NCBI RefSeq assembly: GCF_001905125.1
Contig: NZ_LWLE01000037.1
Location: 186,001 to 250,000 of the forward strand
DNA: 64,000 nucleotides
Direction of reading: 5' to 3'
Source of the DNA: Streptomyces sp. TSRI0281
GTDB taxonomy: Bacteria > Actinomycetota > Actinomycetes > Streptomycetales > Streptomycetaceae
The translations under genes were made by a program, and so were the position numbers. The first letter of the stretch is position 1. The number at the start of each line of letters is the position of its first letter. The notes beneath the pieces were generated by a model. It saw only the letters and a program-made list of their open reading frames with translations. It had not been told where the DNA came from and did not search any database. Shown here piece after piece: positions 57,943 to 64,000 of this stretch.

Positions 57943-59565
57943 ATGTCCTCCCCCTCCGCGGGCGATCTCGTCATGCCCGCGCACACTCCCCCGACGGCCG
58001 GGACCCCGATGCGGGAAACGCCCCGGGGCCCGGCCGGACGCAGGTCCAACCCGTGGCTCACGCTCACCGCCGTGGCCTTCGGTCTGTTCATGGTGGGCCT
58101 CGACGGCAGCGTCGTCTCCATCGCCAACCCGGCGATCGGCCGGGACCTCGGAGCCGGCACGTCCCAGCTCCAGTGGGTGACCAACTCCTATCTCCTGGCA
58201 CTCGCCGCGGCCCTGATCCTCGGCGGCAAACTCGGTGACCGCTTCGGGCGCCGCACGTACTTCCTGGTCGGGGTCGCCGGATTCACCCTGGCCTCGGTCG
58301 CGATCGGTCTGGCCGGGTCCATCGAGGGCGTCATCACCTTCCGCGCCGTGCAGGGCTTCTTCGGCGCGCTGCTGATGCCCAACACCCTGGGTCTGCTGCG
58401 CGCCGTGTTCCCGCCGAGGAAATTCGGGATGGCCGTCGGTATCTGGGCGATGGTCTCGTCCGTCTCCACCGCGCTCGGCCCCATCGTCGGCGGTCTCCTC
58501 GTCGAGCACGCCAGCTGGGAGACGGTCTTCTACATCAACGCGCCCATCGGCGCGATCGCGCTCGCGTACGGTGCGTTCGTGCTCCCGCAGAGCAAGAACT
58601 CCACCGGACATCACCGCTTCGACATCGCCGGCGTCGTCCTGCTGGCCCTCGGCCTGCTCGTGGTCGTCTTCGGCGTCGTCAAGGGCGAGACCTGGGGGTG
58701 GACCTCCGGCCGGACCACGGGCACGCTGGCCGCCGGGCTCCTCGTCCTCGTCGTCTTCGGATGGTTCGAGACGCGCACCGAGCACCCGCTGCTGCCGATG
58801 CGGCTGTTCCGCAACCGCTCGCTGACCATCGGCACGATCATCACCGCGGTGAACTTCTTCGTGCTGCTCGGCGCGATCTTCTTCATCATGCTGTACCTGC
58901 AGAACGTGCGGGGCTACAGCCCCGTCGAGGCCGGCGTCCGTACGCTGCCGCTGAGTCTCGCCTCCGTGGTCGCCTCCCCGCTGGGCGCGGCGCTCACCGA
59001 GAGGTTCGGCGCACGGCTGTCGATGACGCTGGGCATGCTGTTCCAGGCCGGCGCCTCGTTCGGACTGCTGGGCCTGGGCACCGCTTCGCCGTACGCGGCG
59101 ATGTGGCCGTCCTTCATCGCCCTCGGCCTCGGTGTGGGCATGGTCATGGCCGCCTCGTCCGACGCGATCGTCGGGAGCGCGCCGGTCCGGCACGCCGGGG
59201 TGGCGGGCGGGCTGCAGGCCACGTCCCTCCAGGTCGGCGGGGCGCTGGGCACCTCCGTACTCATCTCCCTGATCAGCAGCCGGGTGGGCTCCACCCTGAC
59301 GGGCGAGCTGACCTCCGCGGGGGTTCCGGCGCCCGTGGCACAGGGCCTGGGCGAGGCCCGGGACGCGGTGGCGATGGGGGTGTCACCCGTTTCCGAGGGG
59401 ATGCCGGACCGGCTGAGGGCCGCGGTGACCGAGGGCAGCGGGCAGGCGTTCATGAACGGGGTGCACACCGCCGTGACCGTGACCGGGGTGCTGTGCCTGC
59501 TCGGAGCGGCCCTCGCCGCCTTCGGACTGCACCGCGCCCGGGGTGCGCCCCCCGGCCACGCGTAG
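57943..59565 (+). CDS. MFS drug-efflux transporter, DHA2-type (14 TM)
   Basis: The protein (540 aa) is a proton-coupled exporter. After a 36-residue Pro-rich N-terminus comes FGLFMVGLDGSVVSIANPAIGRDL (family TM1 motif), LILGGKLGDRFGRRTYFL (motif A), and ALGPIVGGLLVEHASWETVFYINAP (motif C region). About 14 membrane segments. GAAAGG lies 8 nt before ATG 57943. It is co-oriented with the MarR gene, its likely regulator. Substrates are unknown. Confidence 0.9.
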   Translation: MSSPSAGDLVMPAHTPPTAGTPMRETPRGPAGRRSNPWLTLTAVAFGLFMVGLDGSVVSIANPAIGRDLGAGTSQLQWVTNSYLLALAAALILGGKLGDRFGRRTYFLVGVAGFTLASVAIGLAGSIEGVITFRAVQGFFGALLMPNTLGLLRAVFPPRKFGMAVGIWAMVSSVSTALGPIVGGLLVEHASWETVFYINAPIGAIALAYGAFVLPQSKNSTGHHRFDIAGVVLLALGLLVVVFGVVKGETWGWTSGRTTGTLAAGLLVLVVFGWFETRTEHPLLPMRLFRNRSLTIGTIITAVNFFVLLGAIFFIMLYLQNVRGYSPVEAGVRTLPLSLASVVASPLGAALTERFGARLSMTLGMLFQAGASFGLLGLGTASPYAAMWPSFIALGLGVGMVMAASSDAIVGSAPVRHAGVAGGLQATSLQVGGALGTSVLISLISSRVGSTLTGELTSAGVPAPVAQGLGEARDAVAMGVSPVSEGMPDRLRAAVTEGSGQAFMNGVHTAVTVTGVLCLLGAALAAFGLHRARGAPPGHA

Positions 59566-59764
59566 GGACCGCGTCGGCGGTCCGCGCCGAGGGAGGTCCG
59601 GTCACCGGTCCGCGATGCCGTCCGCCGACGGGGTTTCGCTCCGGTTGTGCCGGATCTCCCCGGCACCCATGGTCTTCGTGCGCTTCCCGATGGCATACGC
59701 GGGTTCCTCCTCGCGGTTCGGCGACAGGACGGGCGTGCGGGGTCGAGCACAAGCCTTGAACCAG

Positions 59765-59778
59765 TGGGAGCGCTCCCA
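59765..59778 (+). promoter_or_regulatory. CebR operator 1
   Basis: TGGGAGCGCTCCCA is the perfect 14-bp CebR palindrome known from Streptomyces cellulase and cebEFG genes. It is 197 bp before the GH5 gene. Cellobiose/cellotriose releases CebR. Confidence 0.92.
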
Positions 59779-59857
59779 GCATGGAGACGGAGAAAAGGGG
59801 AGTCAAGAGAGTTGAAGAGTCGAATAAATTCGATAGCGACAGCTCAGAACGCGTGTG

Positions 59858-59886
59858 TTGACCGACACCTCATGACGCTCTAACGT
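59858..59886 (+). promoter_or_regulatory. Promoter of the cellulase operon
   Basis: TTGACC (59858-59863) and TAACGT (59881-59886) are 17 bp apart. Transcription would start near 59892, just ahead of the second CebR-like site. Confidence 0.6.
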
Positions 59887-59899
59887 CATGCCACACCAG

Positions 59900-59913
59900 T
59901 GGGAGCGGTTCCA
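59900..59913 (+). promoter_or_regulatory. CebR operator 2 (imperfect)
   Basis: TGGGAGCGGTTCCA differs from the CebR palindrome at two bases. It lies right after the expected transcription start, a position that blocks elongation or open-complex formation. Two sites 135 bp apart could allow looping. Confidence 0.8.
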
Positions 59914-59961
59914 TCAGTCGATGTGTCGTAGGGGACACATCCGAACTGCAAGGAGTCGCTC

Positions 59962-61473
59962 ATGCGACATCCCCCGCGCTTACCGCACGTACGGCACCTG
60001 TTCCGGCTGCTCCTCGGAGCAGTGCTCACCGCGGCCGGCATCGTCGTCGGACCCGTGGTCCCCGCTTCCGGATCCGCCCCTGTCTGCGCGGTGGAGTACA
60101 CAGCCGCCAACCAGTGGGACGGCGGTTTCCAGGGAGCGGTGACACTCACCAACCTGGGTCCCTCCGTGGGCAGTTGGGATCTGGAGTTCGCTCTGCCCGG
60201 CAACGGGACGGTGACCGGGGGCTGGAATGCCCGGTGGTCGCAGTCGGGCAGAGTGGTCACCGCGTCGAACGAGACGTGGAACGCCACGCTCGCCACCGGG
60301 GCGAGCGTCACCGCGGGATTCCTGGTCTCGGGGTCCGGAGCCGGCTCCCCTCCCGCCACGTTCACGCTCAACGGCACCCTCTGCACCACGGATCCCGGCC
60401 CGGACCCGACCGACCCCACCGATCCCCCCGACCCCACCGCCGGGCCGCCCGTACTGAAGGTGTCCGGCAACAAGCTCGTCGACGAGTCCGGCGCCACCCG
60501 GCGCATGCTCGGCGTCAACCGCTCCGGCGGAGAGTTCATGTGCGTACAGGGCCATGGCATCTTCGACGGCCCGGTCGACGACGCCTCGGTAAGGGCGATC
60601 GCCGACTGGAAGGCCAATACCGTCCGTATCCCCCTGAACGAGGAGTGCTGGCTGGGCCTGGACAACATCGACCCGCGGTACGCGGGCACCCACTACATCA
60701 ATGCCGTGAAGGACCTCGTCCAACGGGTCCAGGACCACGGCATGACCCCCATGGTCGAACTGCACTGGTCCTGGGGCCAGTACACGGGCAACTCGGCGGG
60801 CTGCTCCGATGTGCACGCGAGCTGCCAGAAGCCGATGCCGGACGCGCGGTACACCCCGGACTTCTGGTCCTCGGTCGCCTCGACGTTCAAGGACGACCCG
60901 ACCGTGGTGTTCGACCTGTTCAACGAGCCGTATCCGGACCGCGCCATGCCCACCCTCGACCAGGCATGGACCTGCTGGCGGGACGGTGGCACCTGCCCGG
61001 GCATCGGGTACGAGGTCGCGGGCATGCAGGATCTGGTCGACGCGGTACGGGCGACCGGCGCCGGGAACCTGATCCTGGCCGGCGGACTCGCGTACTCCAA
61101 CGACCTCGGCCAGTGGATCCGGCACCGGCCCCTGGACCCGGCGGGCAATCTCGCCGCCGCCTGGCACCTCTACAACTTCGATGTCTGCGCGAACGAGGAC
61201 TGCTGGAACTCCACGCTCGCGCCGGTCGCCGCCGAAGTCCCCCTCGTCGCAGGCGAGATCGGCGAGAACACCTGCTCCCACAACTTCGCCGACCGGGTCA
61301 TGCGGTGGTTCGACGACCGCGGACTCTCCTCTCTCGGATGGACCTGGAACACCTGGGACTGCTCCTCGGGCCCGTCCTTGATCAGCGACTACGAAGGAAC
61401 CCCCACCCGTACGGAATCGGGCTGCGTGATCATCTGCGCGCCCTCGACAGCTGAGGAAACGGAATTCGTATGA
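59962..61473 (+). CDS. Secreted endo-beta-1,4-glucanase: CBM2-GH5
   Basis: The protein (503 aa) starts with a signal peptide (to about residue 37), then an N-terminal CBM2 (CAVEYTAANQWDGGFQGAVTLTN with the typical Trp, to LNGTLC at about 145), a Pro/Thr/Asp linker (DPTDPTDPPDPT) and a GH5 domain. The acid/base Glu is in FDLFNEPYPD (E322) and the nucleophile in VAGEIGEN (E432). It cuts cellulose inside the chain. AAGGAG lies before ATG 59962. Stop and start of the next gene overlap (ATGA). Confidence 0.93.
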   Translation: MRHPPRLPHVRHLFRLLLGAVLTAAGIVVGPVVPASGSAPVCAVEYTAANQWDGGFQGAVTLTNLGPSVGSWDLEFALPGNGTVTGGWNARWSQSGRVVTASNETWNATLATGASVTAGFLVSGSGAGSPPATFTLNGTLCTTDPGPDPTDPTDPPDPTAGPPVLKVSGNKLVDESGATRRMLGVNRSGGEFMCVQGHGIFDGPVDDASVRAIADWKANTVRIPLNEECWLGLDNIDPRYAGTHYINAVKDLVQRVQDHGMTPMVELHWSWGQYTGNSAGCSDVHASCQKPMPDARYTPDFWSSVASTFKDDPTVVFDLFNEPYPDRAMPTLDQAWTCWRDGGTCPGIGYEVAGMQDLVDAVRATGAGNLILAGGLAYSNDLGQWIRHRPLDPAGNLAAAWHLYNFDVCANEDCWNSTLAPVAAEVPLVAGEIGENTCSHNFADRVMRWFDDRGLSSLGWTWNTWDCSSGPSLISDYEGTPTRTESGCVIICAPSTAEETEFV

Positions 61474-63203
61474 GCCGCACGAGCCGCACCACCTTGCGCC
61501 GATCACGTACGTCACTCCTCGCCGCGGCGGCACTCGTCGCCGCGGCAGCGGGCACCGCCGCCGCCTCCGATCCCCACGGGGCCTCCGCCGCGGCGGCCGG
61601 GTGCACCGTCGACTACACGATCCAGAACCAGTGGAACGGCGGGTTCACCAGCGCCGTCAGCGTCACCAACAACGGCGCGGCGCTCTCCGGCTGGCAGTTG
61701 GAGTGGACGTTCGCCGGTGGCGAGCAGGTCACCCAGGGCTGGAACGCGGCCGTCTCGCAGAGCGGCACGGCCGTCACCGCGAAGAACGTCTCGTACAACG
61801 GCGCCCTCGCCTCAGGCGCCTCGGCCTCCTTCGGCTTCAACGCGACGGCCGGCGGAAACAGCACCGTCCCCGCGACGTTCAAGCTGAACGGCGTGACGTG
61901 CAACGGCGACCCCACGGGCCCGGTCGACCCCACCGATCCCACCGGGCCCGGTGACCGCGTCGACAACCCGTACGCCGGCGCGCAGGTCTATGTGAACCCG
62001 GAGTGGGCGGCGAAGGCGTCCGCCGAGCCCGGCGGCTCCCGGATCGCCGACGAGCCCACGGGGGTCTGGCTCGACCGCATCGCCGCGATCGAGGGCGTCA
62101 ACGGCGGAATGGGGCTGCGCGACCACCTGGACGAGGCGCTGGCCCAGAAGGGCAACGGCGAACTCGTCGTCCAGCTCGTCATCTATAACCTGCCCGGCCG
62201 GGACTGCGCGGCGCTCGCCTCCAACGGCGAGCTCGGGCCGAACGACCTGGGACGGTACAGGACGGAGTACATCGACCCGATAGCGGCGATCCTGGGCGAC
62301 GCGAAGTACGCGGGGCTGCGCATCGTCACCACGGTCGAGATCGACTCGCTGCCGAACCTGGTCACCAACACCGGCAGCCGCCCGACCGCCACCCCGGCCT
62401 GCGACACGATGAAGGCCAACGGGAACTACGCGAAGGGCGTCGGCTACGCCCTGAACAAGCTCGGCGACGTGTCCAACGTCTACAACTACATCGACGCCGG
62501 ACACCACGGCTGGATCGGCTGGGACGACAACTTCGCCGCGTCCGCCGACACCTTCAAGCAGGCGGCCACCGCCGAGGGCGCCACGGTCGGCGACGTACAC
62601 GGCTTCATCACCAACACGGCCAACTACAGCGCGCTCAAGGAGGAGCACTTCGCCATCGGCGACTCCGTCAACGGAACGTCCGTACGCCAGTCGAAGTGGG
62701 TCGACTGGAACCGCTACACCGACGAGCTGTCCTTCGCCCAGGCCTTCCGCACCCGACTCGTCTCCATCGGCTTCGACACGCATATCGGCATGCTGATCGA
62801 CACCTCCCGCAACGGCTGGGGCGGCACGGCCCGGCCGACCGGACCCGGCGCGACCACCAGCGTGGACACGTACGTCGACGGCGGCCGCTACGACCGGCGT
62901 ATCCACCTCGGCAACTGGTGCAACCAGTCCGGAGCCGGCCTCGGTGAGCGGCCGCAGGCGGCGCCCGAGGCGGGGGTCGACGCGTACGTCTGGATGAAGC
63001 CGCCGGGTGAGTCCGACGGCTCCAGCAAGGAGATCCCGAACGGGGAGGGCAAGGGATTCGACCGGATGTGTGACCCGACGTACCCGGGCAACGTCCGCAA
63101 CGGCAACAACATGTCGGGCGCGCTGCCGGACGCCCCGCTCTCCGGGCAGTGGTTCTCCGCCCAGTTCCAGGAGCTCATGAAGAACGCCCACCCGGCGCTC
63201 TAG
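61470..63203 (+). CDS. Secreted cellobiohydrolase: CBM2-GH6
   Basis: The protein (577 aa) has a signal peptide (to about 40), a CBM2 (CTVDYTIQNQWNGGFTSAVSVTN to LNGVTC), a short DPTDPTGPGD linker, and a GH6 domain: NPYAGAQVYVNPEWAAKA, VIYNLPGRDCAALASNGE (catalytic Asp loop), TTVEIDSLPNL, YIDAGHHGWIGW, and NWCNQSGAGLGERPQ. GH6 bacterial enzymes of this size are exo-acting (release cellobiose from non-reducing ends). Coupled translation with the GH5 gives one endo and one exo cellulase under CebR control. Confidence 0.95.
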   Translation: MSRTSRTTLRRSRTSLLAAAALVAAAAGTAAASDPHGASAAAAGCTVDYTIQNQWNGGFTSAVSVTNNGAALSGWQLEWTFAGGEQVTQGWNAAVSQSGTAVTAKNVSYNGALASGASASFGFNATAGGNSTVPATFKLNGVTCNGDPTGPVDPTDPTGPGDRVDNPYAGAQVYVNPEWAAKASAEPGGSRIADEPTGVWLDRIAAIEGVNGGMGLRDHLDEALAQKGNGELVVQLVIYNLPGRDCAALASNGELGPNDLGRYRTEYIDPIAAILGDAKYAGLRIVTTVEIDSLPNLVTNTGSRPTATPACDTMKANGNYAKGVGYALNKLGDVSNVYNYIDAGHHGWIGWDDNFAASADTFKQAATAEGATVGDVHGFITNTANYSALKEEHFAIGDSVNGTSVRQSKWVDWNRYTDELSFAQAFRTRLVSIGFDTHIGMLIDTSRNGWGGTARPTGPGATTSVDTYVDGGRYDRRIHLGNWCNQSGAGLGERPQAAPEAGVDAYVWMKPPGESDGSSKEIPNGEGKGFDRMCDPTYPGNVRNGNNMSGALPDAPLSGQWFSAQFQELMKNAHPAL

Positions 63204-64000
63204 TGCGACGTCCGGTGCCGGGCGCTTCCCCGCCCGGCACCGGTCGGCGCCCGCAGAGCCGGGCGATCAGCTCACGCCCGCGCCGGGCCCGCGCCGCCGC
63301 ACCGGCGCGGGCCTTCGCGCCCCTGGACCCCGCCGCCCCCGCCTTCCCCTTGGCCTGCACCCCGGCATTCCCCTTGGCCTGAGTCCGCGCCTTCCCTTTG
63401 GCCTGGCTCCCCGCCTTCGCCTTGACCTGGCTCCCCGCCTTCCCGTTGGTCCGCGTCCGTGCCTTCCCGTTGGCCTGTGTCCGCTTCTCCCGACCCTTGC
63501 TGTCCGTCCGCTCCGTCCGCGCCTCTCCCTCGCCCGCCGCGAACACGTGGTAGCGGTGGCTGAGCCGGCGCCCGAGCAGGAGGTAGCCCAGCAGCGCACC
63601 CGCCGTATTGAGGATCACGTCGTCGATGTCGAAGGCCCGTCCGGCGACCAGCGCGCCCTGCACCAGTTCGACGGCGATCACGACCAGGACGGTCAGGAAG
63701 GTCATACGGATCATCCGGAGCCGGCGCGGCACGACGATCGGCAGCAGCACACCGAAGGGCACGCCCAGCAGCAGGTTTCCGCCCGCCTGCTTGCAGGCGG
63801 CGAGGAACGTGTAGTCCTCGGCGTACTGCCGCAGCGACCTCCCGGGCCGCAGATTCGAGGTGACGAGATCCTCGGACGCGGGCGACGGTGTCAGCGTCAC
63901 CTTCGCCAGGAGGACGGAGAAGGCCACCAGTCCCAGGAAGGCGACCACCAGCACGGTCGCACGCAGCAGGACCCGCCACCCTCCCGCTGGGCGTGCACCA
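63175..64000 (-). CDS. VanZ-like membrane protein with Lys/Ala/Gly repeat tail (partial)
   Basis: The frame is open to the window edge, so the start is beyond 64000 or at GTG 63954 (259 aa from there). VanZ-family marks are GGNLLLGVPFGVLLPIVVPRRLR, FLTVLVVIAVELVQGALVAGRAFDIDDVILNTAGALLGYLLLGRR: four membrane segments with the ELVQ---GR-FDIDDV-LN motif. After the last segment comes about 110 residues of basic low complexity, with octapeptide-like units (GKAGSQAK, GKARTQAK) coded by 24-bp DNA repeats. The last codons overlap the end of the GH6 gene and the terminator. The tail could bind nucleic acid or anionic polymers. Confidence 0.8.
   Translation of the reverse strand, partial: GARPAGGWRVLLRATVLVVAFLGLVAFSVLLAKVTLTPSPASEDLVTSNLRPGRSLRQYAEDYTFLAACKQAGGNLLLGVPFGVLLPIVVPRRLRMIRMTFLTVLVVIAVELVQGALVAGRAFDIDDVILNTAGALLGYLLLGRRLSHRYHVFAAGEGEARTERTDSKGREKRTQANGKARTRTNGKAGSQVKAKAGSQAKGKARTQAKGNAGVQAKGKAGAAGSRGAKARAGAAARARRGRELIARLCGRRPVPGGEAPGTGRRTRAPGGRSS
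63212..63243. terminator. Terminator after the cellulase operon
   Basis: CCGGTGCCGGGCG (63212-63224) pairs perfectly with CGCCCGGCACCGG (63231-63243), 13 bp with a 6-nt loop, 8 bp after the GH6 stop. It lies within the 3' end of the convergent VanZ-like gene. Confidence 0.85.
63341..63484 (-). repeat. Six tandem 24-bp repeats coding the VanZ-protein tail
   Basis: Units at 63341, 63365, 63389, 63413, 63437 and 63461 start GCCTTCCCCTTGGCCTG or a close variant, each 24 bp long. On the minus strand each codes for eight residues rich in Lys, Ala, Gly and Gln. The units differ by a few substitutions, so the array is not brand new. Confidence 0.88.

Overview
The window is high-GC actinobacterial DNA and almost certainly comes from a Streptomyces chromosome. 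Coding is dense with strong GC bias. It shows 2,3-dihydroxybenzoate genes behind two DtxR/IdeR-type iron boxes, a CebR-type cellulase operon, a DasR-type site before a chitin/cellulose LPMO, a spore-related GerW-like protein, many DinB/mycothiol-transferase-like proteins, and a TTA (bldA-type) codon in one small ORF. No rRNA, tRNA, CRISPR array or intact insertion sequence was seen. The mix of accessory enzymes, regulators and at least three patches of decayed genes looks more like a variable or arm-proximal region than a core region (inference).

Layout. 1-2.7 kb: end of a glycosyltransferase, a DMFase-large-subunit-like protein and an NAD-dependent epimerase, probably the edge of a polysaccharide locus. 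2.8-7.4 kb: iron-regulated dhbA-dhbC-dhbE-dhbB operon; the isochorismatase lacks the usual aryl-carrier domain and no NRPS is adjacent. 7.6-10.4 kb: large secreted hydrolase with Calx-beta-like C-terminal repeats, preceded by three tandem 11-bp repeats. 10.8-11.1 kb: fabG remnant. 11.3-15.5 kb: a leftward group of a DAO-type flavoenzyme, a 65-aa small protein with a TTA codon, a TPR protein overlapping it, and a sulfotransferase-like protein; divergent to it is an MFS exporter with a double CsoR-family-like operator. This is the best candidate for an undescribed system. 17.6-22.2 kb: DinB and GNAT proteins, a GntR regulator divergent from ridA-cupin, and fabV. 22.2-23.1 kb: remains of an ArsR/GNAT/flavoprotein cassette. 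23.3-28.1 kb: LysR regulator and a replicative-type DnaE, probably a paralogue. 28.1-31.6 kb: class-III aminotransferase, an SDR that has lost catalytic Ser and Tyr, and a ParB-like/PhyH dioxygenase gene pair. 31.8-32.3 kb: remnants of a sugar ABC transporter.

32.6-45 kb: assorted enzymes and regulators (OYE, ECF sigma, TetR plus FrsA-like hydrolase, P-loop kinase, GerW-like, DUF4291, DinB, STAND ATPase, GNAT, PepSY lipoprotein). 45.2-49.5 kb: fructose PTS operon fruR-fruK-(32-aa ORF)-fruA-HPr with a clear promoter and terminator. 49.6-57.1 kb: small phosphatase-like protein, DUF1877, methyltransferase, signal peptidase I, two DinB proteins, epoxide-hydrolase-like protein, AA10 LPMO and a DUF4389 membrane protein. 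57.3-59.6 kb: MarR plus MFS pump. 59.7-63.2 kb: cellulase operon (CBM2-GH5 then CBM2-GH6) with two CebR-like operators. 63.2 kb to the end: VanZ-like protein with a six-fold 24-bp repeat coding a Lys/Ala/Gly tail.

How the genes work together. Three nutrient systems are readable from sequence: iron (DHB siderophore precursor), fructose uptake and phosphorylation, and polysaccharide degradation (GH5/GH6 under CebR, LPMO under DasR). The remaining genes are mostly stress, detoxification and small specialised-metabolism functions. All functional statements come from motif recognition by eye; no database search was run.
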